DNA of 64,000 bases from assembly GCF_000719865.1 (NCBI RefSeq), contig NZ_JOID01000029.1, forward strand, positions 1 through 64,000. The letters run 5' to 3'. The notes under the pieces are model-generated. The model made no database searches. It was not told the DNA's origin and saw only the letters and a program-made list of their open reading frames with translations. Positions 45,588 through 53,814 of the stretch are shown here, in pieces; the first letter of the stretch is position 1; each line of letters begins with the position of its first letter. The translations under genes and the position numbers were made by a program. The stretch is from Streptomyces albus subsp. albus. Lineage in GTDB: Bacteria; Actinomycetota; Actinomycetes; Streptomycetales; Streptomycetaceae.

Positions 45588-48008
45588 TCACTCCTCTCCG
45601 TCGCCGGCGCCGCCGGTCCTGATGTGGCGGGCCGGGTTGTGCCCGGCGTCGAGCAGTTCCGCCGCCCACAGCAGGGGGCGCGTGCCCTCGTGCTTGACCA
45701 TGCCCGGGTTGACCCCGAGCCGGAAGCCGCCGGGCAGCGGCGCGCCCTCCGGCGTGCGCGGCAGCACGTCCAGCGGTGACGGGCCGTCGGCGAGGTACAC
45801 GGCGCAGTCGGAGAGGACCGCGACCGGGTACAGGCCGGCGCCCTCGGCCAGCTTGCGCATCTTGCGGTGCATGTTGACCCGGGCCGAGGCGATCACGGCG
45901 GCGCGGATGTCCGGACGCCAGGTGGGGCGTTCCAGCGCGGGCCACCGCTCCCCGGGCCGGTGACCCCGGCCCTGGGGGCGCTCGCGGAGCTTCCCGATGC
46001 CGCCCTTGACGGTGGCCTTCACGGCGGACAGCACCGCGGCCTGGCCGGGATCGGCCTCTTGGTGCCGCTCCATCGCGGCCAGGAAGTCCGCCTCCGGCAT
46101 GCCCGGGGTCACGCCGAGGCGTTCCATGGTGGCCAGGTAGGCATCGCGGAGCCGCTGGTACCAGGGGTCCAGGTAGGGGCCGTGCTCCGGCCGGATCCAG
46201 GCCTCGGACGGCCGGACGTCGTGGCCCAGTTCCGCCGCGTAGGCGAGGGTGGGCGTGGCGTACCAGGCCGGCCCGTCGGGGCGGTCACCGTGCGGGGTGA
46301 AGGGATTGGGCAGGCGCGGGTCGATCTCAATCCCGGACAGGTCCGCGTACCAGCAGCCGGGCAGCTTCTTGTCGAAGCGCGGCTCCCGTACGTGGACCGG
46401 GGCGCCCAGCCCCACCGGCAGCCGGTTGGCGGCGGCGGCGAAGGCCATGTTGACGTCCAGCCCGACCGCGTACACCCGGCCGCACTCGGCATCGGTGAGC
46501 AGCTGGGGATCGCGGATCCAGTCGCAGGCCTCCTCGTCCAGCACCTGGCCCTCGGGCCGGCCCGCAGCGACGGGGTGTTCCTCGGGGGCCTCCGGCGGGG
46601 CCGGGTCCACGGCGGACGTGAGCGAACCGGGGACGGGGCCGGGCACCCACCGCTCCCCGCGCTCCTCGCGCACCGGGCGGGTCGGCGGCCGCAGGGCCGT
46701 CATCAGCTCCAGGCCGTTGACGGCGCAGGAGCCGCGCGGAGTGAGAACCCGGGCGGCGTAGTCGCCGAGCACCTGGGCCAGTCGGGGCGCGGGCAGGGAC
46801 GCGGCGCCGGGCCAGGAGCGGGGGTCGAGCGCGCCGAAGGGCAGCACGGCGAGCTGCACGCACTGGCGCCGGCCGCCGGCCGCGGGCCGGTAGATCCGCG
46901 GCCAGGGCCCGAAACCACGGCGGGTGAGCCGCCACCCGGCGCCGGTGACGGTGCGGACGACGGGGTGGTCCGCCGGCAGCCGCAAGGTGCGCCGGTCCTC
47001 CAGTTCGGGCGGCAGCCCGAGGCGGGCCGCCGCGGCGTCGGTCAGCACGACCAGCGGATCGGCGTCCCGGCCGGCCGGATGCAGCCGCTCAGCGCCGAGC
47101 CGGGCCTCGCGAAGGGCCCACTCGACCAGCTCCGGCACCGTCCTCGCCGGGCACTCCAGGACCAGGCCGCCGACTCCGTACGCGGTGCCGTCCCCGTCCA
47201 GCACCACGAGCGGGCCGTCCGCGAACGGCCGGTCGGCGGCGGGGAGTCGGGGCTGCGCGCGGGAGCCTGCGGCTGTGGTGGCGGACGGGCCGCCGGAGGC
47301 ACGGGACCCGGCCGGCCGAGCGGCCTCCCGGGGACGGGCGGACGGCACGGGCCCGGCCGGAGCGACGGCGTGACGGTGAGACGGGGCCTCCCCGGTACCG
47401 CCCGAATCGGCGGGCCCCGTGGGCACGGCGGACCCGGCGGGTGCGGAAGGCACGGGCGACGCGCCGGGCCCGGCCGGTGCGGACGTCCCGGCGGACGCGG
47501 GCCGTGCGGAGGACCCGGCGTGCGCCGGTGACGCGGGGGGCGCGACGGGCCCGACCGGGCCGGAAGCATCGGTGGGCGCGCCCGGTGCGGCAGCCGCGGC
47601 AGGCCCGGCCGCTGCGGGAGACGCGGCAGGCCCGGGGGACGCGGCGGACGCAGGCGCCGCGGGGGAGGTGGAAGCCTCGGGGGACGCGGCAGGCCCGGCC
47701 GGACCGGGAGTCCCGGCGGATGCGGGCGGCACGGCACCCCCGGCGGCAGGCGCAGCGGGCCCGGCCGGGGCCGGGTGGAGCGCGGCGAGCCTGTCCAGCA
47801 GGCGGACGTACGCCTGGCGCTGCGGCGGCCGGGGTTCGGTGCGCCCCGCCTCCCAGTTGACGACCGTGGCCCGGCGCACTCCCAGCGCTTCCGCGACCTG
47901 CTCGCGGGTCAGACCGTGCGCCTTCCGCAGCCGCTCGCGCTCGGCGGGCGGCGGGAGCGTGCCCCGGCGCTCGACCAGGGCGTCGACCGCCTCGAACAAC
48001 TCGGACAC
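45588..48008 (-). CDS. tap: telomere-associated protein Tap
   Basis: An 806-residue protein. The N-terminus carries an XRE-type helix-turn-helix (LTREQVAEALGVRRATVVNW). A roughly 150-residue Ala/Pro/Gly-rich disordered linker follows (about 75-235), then the conserved Tap body with PLVVLDGDGTAYGVGGLVLE, VYAVGLDVNMAFAAAANRL and DIRAAVIASARVNMHRKM. Tap binds telomere 3' overhangs and recruits Tpg for end patching. GTG 48008 follows GGGTGG; the frame is open to 48053 but lacks family similarity there. A TATAAAG stretch just upstream may be the promoter. The stop overlaps the first tpg GTG candidate. Confidence 0.93.
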   Translation of the reverse strand: MSELFEAVDALVERRGTLPPPAERERLRKAHGLTREQVAEALGVRRATVVNWEAGRTEPRPPQRQAYVRLLDRLAALHPAPAGPAAPAAGGAVPPASAGTPGPAGPAASPEASTSPAAPASAASPGPAASPAAAGPAAAAAPGAPTDASGPVGPVAPPASPAHAGSSARPASAGTSAPAGPGASPVPSAPAGSAVPTGPADSGGTGEAPSHRHAVAPAGPVPSARPREAARPAGSRASGGPSATTAAGSRAQPRLPAADRPFADGPLVVLDGDGTAYGVGGLVLECPARTVPELVEWALREARLGAERLHPAGRDADPLVVLTDAAAARLGLPPELEDRRTLRLPADHPVVRTVTGAGWRLTRRGFGPWPRIYRPAAGGRRQCVQLAVLPFGALDPRSWPGAASLPAPRLAQVLGDYAARVLTPRGSCAVNGLELMTALRPPTRPVREERGERWVPGPVPGSLTSAVDPAPPEAPEEHPVAAGRPEGQVLDEEACDWIRDPQLLTDAECGRVYAVGLDVNMAFAAAANRLPVGLGAPVHVREPRFDKKLPGCWYADLSGIEIDPRLPNPFTPHGDRPDGPAWYATPTLAYAAELGHDVRPSEAWIRPEHGPYLDPWYQRLRDAYLATMERLGVTPGMPEADFLAAMERHQEADPGQAAVLSAVKATVKGGIGKLRERPQGRGHRPGERWPALERPTWRPDIRAAVIASARVNMHRKMRKLAEGAGLYPVAVLSDCAVYLADGPSPLDVLPRTPEGAPLPGGFRLGVNPGMVKHEGTRPLLWAAELLDAGHNPARHIRTGGAGDGEE

Positions 48009-48109
48009 CGGAAACCACCCCCAGCCGCAGACTTTATACACCGGATGCGACACCCGGCGTCCCCGCCCACCGCCAGGGCAACCGCGGGTCCGCGCGCTAG
48101 GTTGACGGG

Positions 48110-48553
48110 ATGGAACAGCGCATCAGCCTGATCACTCTGGGCGTGGCCGACGTGGCCCGCGCCCGGGCGTTCTACGAGCGCCTCGGCTGGCGGGGCCAGG
48201 AGGTCGAGGGAACGGTCTTCTTCCAGGCGGGCGGGCTCGGTCTGGTCCTCTGGGGGCGCGAGAAGCTCGCGCGGGACTCCGGTGTCGAGGACACCCGGGC
48301 GGACGGGTTCGGCGGGATCGCCCTCGCCCACAATCTGCGGTCCCCCGAGGAGGTCGACGAACTCCTCGCGGCGGCCGGGAAAGCGGGCGCCACCGTCACC
48401 CGGCCCGCGGCCCCCACGTTCTACGGCGGTTACGCGGGCGCCTTCACGGACCCCGACGGCCATGTCTGGGAGATCGCCCACAATCCGGGCTTCCCCCTCG
48501 CCGAGGACGGCTCGATCACCATCCCGGACTTCGGCGACGCCCAGCCGTCCTGA
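48110..48553 (+). CDS. VOC family protein
   Basis: A 147-residue glyoxalase/bleomycin-resistance-fold protein: ISLITLGVADVARARAFYE at the front, GLVLWGREKL in the middle, and the second-unit ending FYGGYAGAFTDPDGHVWEIA, where the Glu is a typical metal ligand. Substrate unknown. It is divergent from tap, and a clear hairpin follows its stop. Confidence 0.83.
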   Translation: MEQRISLITLGVADVARARAFYERLGWRGQEVEGTVFFQAGGLGLVLWGREKLARDSGVEDTRADGFGGIALAHNLRSPEEVDELLAAAGKAGATVTRPAAPTFYGGYAGAFTDPDGHVWEIAHNPGFPLAEDGSITIPDFGDAQPS

Positions 48554-48565
48554 CCCGGACGCGCC

Positions 48566-48591
48566 GGGATCCCCGCCGGGGCGGGGAACCC
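48566..48591 (+). terminator. hairpin after the VOC gene
   Basis: CCCCGCC-GG-GGCGGGG with one further A-T pair and, past a mismatch, three more GC pairs. It begins 13 bases after the stop codon. Confidence 0.6.
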
Positions 48592-48858
48592 CCTCCGGGA
48601 CCCGGTAGGGGGTGCCCGGGACCGTGTCGGCACGCGCGTCTGCCGGCCGCCGCCTCCGCGGGCCCGTCCCGGGCCGGACCGGATCTGACCCCGGAGCCGA
48701 GCCGGCATCCGGTTGCCCTGAGCGGCCCGGACCGGCCGTGTCCGCCCGCTCCGCGCACCGGGCACCTCGCCGCCACGGGCCCGGTCCGGACGGGAACGAG
48801 CCCGCGCCGGCGGGGACGGACGGGCCCGGGGCCGCTCACGTCACCCGGGCGGGCCCCG
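48592..48858. other. intergenic between convergent genes
   Basis: About 270 very GC-rich bases with no supported gene. Partial complementarity of GGGCCCGGG and CCCGGGC tracts near 48823-48850 could end the minus-strand gene's transcript. Confidence 0.35.
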
Positions 48859-49260
48859 TCAGGCCGACGTGCCCGGCGTCTCCGGCCGGTCGATGATCCG
48901 CACCCAGCCGCCGTCCGGCTCGCGGCGCACGACCTGCACCCTGCCGCCCTTGCCGTCCGCCGAGCGGGTCGAGGTGAGGGCGAGGTCGCCGTGGCGGACC
49001 GTGGGCAGCGGTTCCTCCCGGGGGAACGGCAGCGGTACGTGTTCCAGCATCCGCTCGCACACCGCGCGGATCGCCTCCCGGCCGACGGTCGTGGCCCCCG
49101 GCGGGTAGGCGAGCACCGCGTCGGGGGCGTAGAGCTCGGCCAGCCCTTCGGCGTCCCGGGCGTTGGCCCGCTCCACGAACAGCCGGGTCACGTCCTCGGG
49201 GGTGACGGCGCGTTCCCGCGCGCCGGTGCCGCTCCCGTTCCCCGTCCCCGTCTCGGTCAT
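48859..49260 (-). CDS. SnoaL-like/SgcJ-type (NTF2 fold) protein
   Basis: A 133-residue protein with a Gly/Thr-rich N-terminus and the NTF2-like pattern: VTRLFVERANARDAEGLAEL, LYAPDAVLAYPPG, then alternating strands ending in DGGWVRIIDRPETPG. Family members include small cyclases, isomerases and proteins of unknown role. GGGGAGGAAC precedes ATG 49260. It is divergent from a LysR regulator, which probably controls it. Confidence 0.78.
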   Translation of the reverse strand: MTETGTGNGSGTGARERAVTPEDVTRLFVERANARDAEGLAELYAPDAVLAYPPGATTVGREAIRAVCERMLEHVPLPFPREEPLPTVRHGDLALTSTRSADGKGGRVQVVRREPDGGWVRIIDRPETPGTSA

Positions 49261-49365
49261 GGGTTCCTCCCCGGTCTCTTCCCGATCTCTCGCTCGCCAC
49301 CACCCTGGTGGAGCCCGCACCAGAAGTCCAAGAGCTGGTAGGTCTGGTCACTAGAATCAGCAGTT

Positions 49366-50256
49366 ATGGAACTGCGCCAGCTCGCCTACTTCGTGGCCGT
49401 GGCCGAGGAACGGAACTTCACCCGGGCCGCCGAGCGGCTCCACGTGGCACAGCCCGGGGTGAGCGCGCAGATCCGCCGCCTCGAACGGGAGCTCGGGCAG
49501 GAACTGTTCGACCGCTCCGGGCGCTCGGTGCGGCTCACCGAGGCCGGCGCCGCGGTCCTCCCCCACGCGCGGACCGCGCTCGCGGCGGCGGCCGGCACCC
49601 GGATCGCCGTCGAGGAACTCACCGGTCTGCTGCGGGGCAGGGTGGCCATCGGCAGCGTCACCGCGCACAAGGTGGATCTCCCCGGTCTCCTCGCGGACTT
49701 CCACCGGGATCATCCGGCCGTGGAGATCACGCTCTCCGAGGAGACCACGGACGAACTGGTCGACGGCCTCCGCACGGGGCGTCTCGACGCGGCGGTCATC
49801 AGCGTGGGCGACACGGTGCCGGACGGTCTCGAGTCCCTGGTGGTGGACGACCAGCCGATCGTCGCCGCGGTCGCCCGCGACCACGAACTCGCGGCCCACC
49901 CCGGCGTCCCGCTCGACTCGCTGCGCGGGCGCGCGCTGATCAGCCTCCCCTCCGGCACGGGCCTGCGCGCCCGGCTGGACGAGGCCTGCGCGGGCGCGGG
50001 CTTCACCCCCCGGATCGCGTTCGAGGCCGGCGACCCCGGGGTGCTCGCCGAACTCGCGGCCCGCGGCCTCGGGGTGGCGATCCTGCCCGCCGTGGTCGCC
50101 GCGGCGCGGCCGGAGCGGCTGGCGGCCCTCCCGATCACGCGGCCCGGCCTGCGCGGGCGGCTGGTCTTCGCGTGGCGCGCCGGCGGCCCGGCCGGTCCGG
50201 CGGGCCGGGCCCTGGTGGGCCGTGCCCGCGAGGCCCTGCGGGCCGGCGGCCCGTGA
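49366..50256 (+). CDS. LysR family transcriptional regulator
   Basis: A 296-residue LysR-type regulator: N-terminal winged helix (LRQLAYFVAVAEERNFTRAA, LHVAQPGVSAQIRRLERELG) and a periplasmic-binding-protein-like effector domain (about 90-290). It is divergent from the SnoaL-like gene across about 105 bases containing a CTGGT direct repeat (49335 and 49344) and an ACTAG, a possible binding region. ATG 49366 fits the family start. Confidence 0.92.
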   Translation: MELRQLAYFVAVAEERNFTRAAERLHVAQPGVSAQIRRLERELGQELFDRSGRSVRLTEAGAAVLPHARTALAAAAGTRIAVEELTGLLRGRVAIGSVTAHKVDLPGLLADFHRDHPAVEITLSEETTDELVDGLRTGRLDAAVISVGDTVPDGLESLVVDDQPIVAAVARDHELAAHPGVPLDSLRGRALISLPSGTGLRARLDEACAGAGFTPRIAFEAGDPGVLAELAARGLGVAILPAVVAAARPERLAALPITRPGLRGRLVFAWRAGGPAGPAGRALVGRAREALRAGGP

Positions 50257-50349
50257 GAACCGGGAGGTCTGCGAGGTCCGGGAGGTCCGGCGCCCGGCAC
50301 CGCCGGCACGGACACCCGGCCGCCGGGCCGGCGGAAGGCCCCGTGAAGG

Positions 50350-50688
50350 TCAGCGGCCGGACCGGGATTCCGCTCCGCGCAGCCGCTCGTTGATGCGCCG
50401 GGCCTCTTCGAGCTGGTCCTCCAGGATGATGATCCGGCAGGCCGCCTCGATCGGGGTTCCCTGGTCGACGAGTTCGCGGGCACGGGCGGCGATCCGCAGC
50501 TGGTAGCGGGAGTAGCGGCGGTGGCCGCCGGCGGAGCGGAGGGGGGTGATCAGCCGCGCGTCCCCCACGGCCCGGAGGAAGGCGGGGGTGGTGCCGATGA
50601 TCTCCGCCGCGCGGCCCATGGTGTAGGCCGGGTAGTCGTCGTCTTCGAGGGGATCGGTCGTCGTGTTGGGATGGTCTTCCGCTGCCAC
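50350..50688 (-). CDS. MerR family transcriptional regulator
   Basis: A 112-residue single-domain MerR-type regulator: YTMGRAAEIIGTTPAFLRAV and LITPLRSAGGHRRYSRYQL (the GGHRRY wing is diagnostic), ending in a coiled-coil helix IILEDQLEEARRINERL. There is no effector domain or cysteine pair, so it is probably a constitutive DNA-binding dimer. GTG 50688 was chosen because GAGGTG lies just upstream; the frame is open to 50754. A perfect 14-bp hairpin lies 44 bases upstream. Confidence 0.87.
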   Translation of the reverse strand: MAAEDHPNTTTDPLEDDDYPAYTMGRAAEIIGTTPAFLRAVGDARLITPLRSAGGHRRYSRYQLRIAARARELVDQGTPIEAACRIIILEDQLEEARRINERLRGAESRSGR

Positions 50689-50731
50689 CTGCACCTCTGT
50701 CTCTTGACCCTGTCCTGTGAACACGCGTCGA

Positions 50732-50763
50732 GGGGCTCCGGTGCCGTGCGGCACCGGAGCCCC
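50732..50763 (-). promoter_or_regulatory. 14-bp hairpin in the leader of the MerR-type gene
   Basis: Arms 50732-50745 and 50750-50763 are perfectly complementary around a 4-base loop. It is too far upstream to end this gene's transcript. It could be a leader attenuator, a large operator, or a terminator for a transcript entering from the right. Confidence 0.5.
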
Positions 50764-51210
50764 GAGGGATACAACACCATCTACCGGCTCACTGCGCCGG
50801 TCTCACTCGTTCCGTACGCCGGCCGGGAGGCCGGGATACGGGGATCTTTGAATGCGTGACCGAGGACCACCTTGCCTTTCCTGGCCTTGCCTTACCCGGG
50901 GGGACGAGGGGGGTGTCGCCCGGGCGATCCCGATGGTGATGCGCTCCTCTCTTCCGGTGATCAACGTGGTGGTACTGACTGCTGCGACGGCTCCTTGAGC
51001 CGCCCGGCCCGGCCGCCGGCGCCGAGGCCCCTTTCCCACTGCCGGCCCCGATCACCGCACCGCCGTGCCGTCCTGCTCACGCGGTCGTCGCTGCCGCGTT
51101 CCGTTGACTCCGGCTTTCGTTACACAAGAAACGTTAGCTCCAGTGCCCTCGAATGTCTACCACGGCCACAGGAGATTTCCCGGACCGGCGGCGCCTCGGG
51201 TCACGGCGCC
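50764..51210. other. intergenic, nothing firm
   Basis: About 450 bases. It holds a CCTTGCCT direct repeat near 50871-50889, a small CGGCTC-CTT-GAGCCG hairpin (50988-51002), and a TTGACT (51105-51110) without a matching -10. Frames on both strands lack convincing codon usage. Confidence 0.35.
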
Positions 51211-51400
51211 AGGGGTTGTCCCGTAATCCGCGGTGGAGCAGCGCGCGGCGTCGGATGCGGTGCATCGCAAGGCGGAGGGGTGTTCGCATACCGGGTGTAT
51301 GCGGATGTTCCGACAACGCGGCGTGGGGGCACCCCCGGCCGGAGGCTGGGAGTGCCGTACCCGGCGTCGCGCGCCCACCGGGGATTATCGGGACAACCCT
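51211..51400. mobile_element. MITE-like element with terminal inverted repeats
   Basis: The left end reads AGGGGTTGTCCCGTAATC (51211-51228). The reverse complement of the right end reads AGGGTTGTCCCGATAATC (51383-51400). Similarity continues inward (CGCGGTGG / CCCGGTGGGC, then GCGCGCGGCGTCGG / GCGCGCGACGCCGG), giving roughly 40-bp imperfect terminal repeats on a 190-base non-coding element. In its middle is a palindrome (51277-51311) related to the one at 26412-26446. It encodes nothing and must depend on an outside transposase. Confidence 0.65.
51277..51311 (+). repeat. internal hairpin of the MITE-like element
   Basis: The left arm 51277-51291 pairs with 51297-51311. GCATAC/GTATGC is perfect; the other nine positions are Watson-Crick or G-T pairs when read on the plus strand. 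The flanks AGGCGGA and CCGACAAC match the copy at 26385-26460. Confidence 0.65.
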
Positions 51401-51403
51401 TAG

Positions 51404-53008
51404 CTTGATCTTTAACCTGTGCGGCGAGGACGTGGAGTCGTTGATTTCGTCGTGCGTCGCTTTGAGGGGCCGGGTTTGCGAACGATGTGCACGTCATAGC
51501 GTGCGGTGGGCTGGTTGTTCCTGCGGCCGGGTGGCCGTCCCGGGCCAGGCCGGGAGGATTTCGGTGCTTCGGCCGGGCAGGCGGCCTTCGGCCGCAGGTG
51601 CCGAAAGTCGCGACGGACGCGGGCGGGGGTGAGCCTGTCGGGCGGGGTCGGCTTTTCCCACGGTCGCCGGAGGTCTGCCGCCAGCGGGCGGGCGAGTCGG
51701 AGCTGGGTGAAGGCGACGATGATCAGCCAGGTCCAGCGGTCGGCGGCTTCGGGGGTGCGGATCTTCGGGCAGGTCCAGCCCAGGGTCTGTTTGAACAGGC
51801 GGAAGGTGTGCTCGATGTCGAAGCGCCGCAGAAACGCCTGCCATAGACGGTCGACGTCGACTGTGGTGGCGTCGGTGCCCGACCACCACAGCCAGACCGG
51901 CTTGGGTGTCGCGCCGCTGGGCAGATGCTCGACCTGCAAGTGGATCACGGTGCCCTCGATGACCGGCAGGGCGCCGAGCTGGGAAGTCCAGGCAGAGCGG
52001 TGGGTCAGTCTCGGGTGGAGCCGGTCCCATGCCCGGGCGGTGGCGGTGCCGTAGAGACGGGTTGTGGTCACCGTCTGCTCATCGGGTGCGCCCCAGGTGT
52101 TCGGGTCACCGAAGACGAACTCCCCTCCGTGGCGGGGCGGCCGGCCCCGAGCGCCGGGCTCGCGAGGCGGGACCGCGCGGCGTAGGACCCGGTCCGAGCG
52201 CATCCGGCCCAATACCTGCACCGGCAGATCTCTGAGCAGGAAGGCCAGGCGGGGCACGTCGTATCCGGCGTCCACCACGATCAGGATCTCCGGGTCGCCG
52301 TCCCTCCACTGCCCGGCTGAGATCAGCCGCTCGACCAGTTCACGCATCTGGCCGGCCGTGACGGTGGCAGCGTCGTCGCCCGGGGCCAGACGCAGTGCGT
52401 CCAGCGGCGCGGTCCACGAACTGCGTCCCGTCTCCAGCGCGCAGATCACCGAGTAGGGCCAGCCGGGCACGGGAATGTGCTGGTCCTTGCCCCGGCCGTA
52501 GGTGTGGCACAGGATCCGCTGCGGCGAGGTGTGCGCGTTGGGCCGCAGCCAGCAGGTCAGATCGGCGGCCAGCACCAGCCGGCCGTCCGCCGCCCGTGGC
52601 AGCGGAACCGTTGCCAGGGCCCGTCGCAGCCGGGCCACGTCGACCCGGCCTGCGGACAGGGCGTCGTAGAGCCCGCCGTGCCCGCGCCGGTGTTCGCCCA
52701 CCAGCGACAGTTCCACCAGCGACCGGACCGGGCCGTCCGCACACAGCACGGCATCGGCCAACTCGAACAGCGCATCCGCTCGCCGGGTCAGACAGGAGTA
52801 GAACTCACCCCGGAAGCATGACAGTTCCGCAAACGGATCCTGCCGGACGACGTGCTGCAGCAGACTCATCCCCACGGCCTTCGCGCTGAGCTTGTGTGTT
52901 CCTTGGTCGGATCACATGCTCAGCCGAAGGCCGCCTTCACATACGGCAGTTACCAGCCCGAGTGATCAAGTACGAGGAGTCGTTCGACCTCCAAGGTTGA
53001 AGATCAAG
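51404..53008 (-). mobile_element. IS701-like insertion sequence with TTAG target duplication
   Basis: A 1.6-kb element bounded by imperfect 18-bp inverted repeats: CTTGATCTTTAACCTGTG at 51404 and, read inward from the right, CTTGATCTTCAACCTTGG at 53008. It is flanked on both sides by TTAG (51400-51403 and 53009-53012), matching the YTAR duplication of the IS701 group. It contains one intact transposase gene, so it may be active. The left TTAG overlaps the end of the MITE-like element. Confidence 0.8.
51412..52869 (-). CDS. DDE transposase (IS701-like)
   Basis: A 485-residue intact transposase of the DDE superfamily common in Streptomyces. Candidate catalytic aspartates lie in VLAADLTCWLRP and VVDAGYDVPRL, and the C-terminal signature FDIEHTFRLFKQTLGW carries the glutamate. 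The conserved opening reads FRGEFYSCLTRRADALFEL. The C-terminus is basic (PSKRRTTKSTTPRPRR). ATG 52869 gives the usual MSLLQ start; a GTG two codons upstream is an alternative. The stop lies eight bases inside the left end of the element. Confidence 0.88.
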   Translation of the reverse strand: MSLLQHVVRQDPFAELSCFRGEFYSCLTRRADALFELADAVLCADGPVRSLVELSLVGEHRRGHGGLYDALSAGRVDVARLRRALATVPLPRAADGRLVLAADLTCWLRPNAHTSPQRILCHTYGRGKDQHIPVPGWPYSVICALETGRSSWTAPLDALRLAPGDDAATVTAGQMRELVERLISAGQWRDGDPEILIVVDAGYDVPRLAFLLRDLPVQVLGRMRSDRVLRRAVPPREPGARGRPPRHGGEFVFGDPNTWGAPDEQTVTTTRLYGTATARAWDRLHPRLTHRSAWTSQLGALPVIEGTVIHLQVEHLPSGATPKPVWLWWSGTDATTVDVDRLWQAFLRRFDIEHTFRLFKQTLGWTCPKIRTPEAADRWTWLIIVAFTQLRLARPLAADLRRPWEKPTPPDRLTPARVRRDFRHLRPKAACPAEAPKSSRPGPGRPPGRRNNQPTARYDVHIVRKPGPSKRRTTKSTTPRPRRTG

Positions 53009-53725
53009 TTAGGCGTGACCGCCAGGGACACCGGCGTGCGCGAGGGCGCCCGGGGTGAGGCGGCCGACGATCGCCGGGGCCTCCCGGACGAGCGTGTCGT
53101 CGGTGAGCGCTTCCACCATGAACAGGGCGAAGTCCACACGGCGTGTCAGATTGCCGGACAGCACCGGGTCACCGACGTGCCGGCTCCACACGGGCAGGCC
53201 CTGGCTCTCCCCCTCCTCCAGAGAGCTGCCGCGCACCACGGTCCACCGGGTGTCGCTGGCGAACACCCGGCGGCACGCCTCCACTTGATCGTCGATCTCG
53301 ACGTAGCGGAGGAGCCTGCCCAGGCGGGCGGCGATCCACAGGGCCGCCGCGAAGCCCCGCGGGTACCGGTCCTTGCCGTCACGCGTGATGTGCCAGCCGC
53401 AGGAGAAGACCAGGCGCGCGCCCGGCCACGCGTGATCGAGGACCGCCTGTGCCGTGCCCGACGCGTACTGCCGCACACCCCAGGGCACCAGCACCGTCAG
53501 CACTCCGTCGCACCCGGCGACCGCCCGCCGGATCACCGCCGGGTCGTTCGTGGGCCCGGGGACGACGGTCATCCGGCCTTCGAACGCGGCCAGCTTCGGC
53601 ACGCTGCGCTCGCGGCAGACGCCGACCACCTCGTAGCCCCGCTCCAGCGCGTGCCGGACCATGTACCGCCCGAGCTTCCCCGAAGCCCCGACGATGCAGA
53701 CCTTCTTCACCCCATCCGCGCCCAT
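53009..53725 (-). CDS. NmrA-like NAD(P)-binding oxidoreductase
   Basis: A 238-residue atypical SDR: KKVCIVGASGKLGRYMVRHA is the Rossmann GxxGxxG loop, VLTVLVPWG the strand-4 region and WTVVRGSSL the typical NAD(P)H-binding segment. The classical YxxxK pair is not evident, which fits NmrA-like proteins with redox-sensing or reductase roles. The stop codon TAA lies inside the TTAG target duplication of the adjacent IS, so the last residues may be native or altered. AAGGGG precedes ATG 53725. It is divergent from a TetR gene across two palindromic operators. Confidence 0.83.
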   Translation of the reverse strand: MGADGVKKVCIVGASGKLGRYMVRHALERGYEVVGVCRERSVPKLAAFEGRMTVVPGPTNDPAVIRRAVAGCDGVLTVLVPWGVRQYASGTAQAVLDHAWPGARLVFSCGWHITRDGKDRYPRGFAAALWIAARLGRLLRYVEIDDQVEACRRVFASDTRWTVVRGSSLEEGESQGLPVWSRHVGDPVLSGNLTRRVDFALFMVEALTDDTLVREAPAIVGRLTPGALAHAGVPGGHA

Positions 53726-53750
53726 GGCGCACCCCTTCCCCGGAGGTCAA

Positions 53751-53788
53751 CCTTACGATGTAAGGCACGCTATCCTTACGCCGTAAGG
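53751..53788. promoter_or_regulatory. twin TetR operators
   Basis: CCTTAC-GAT-GTAAGG (53751-53765) and CCTTAC-GCC-GTAAGG (53774-53788) have identical 6-bp arms, 23 bases from centre to centre, between the NmrA-like and TetR genes. They are clear binding sites for the divergent TetR protein. Confidence 0.8.
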
Positions 53789-53814
53789 CAGTCAAGGGAA
53801 GCGGAGGAGGGGGC

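Noticed and set aside
50789-51055. Minus-strand open frames upstream of the MerR-type gene
   Set aside because: Basic, low-complexity residues with no ribosome site or recognisable pattern.
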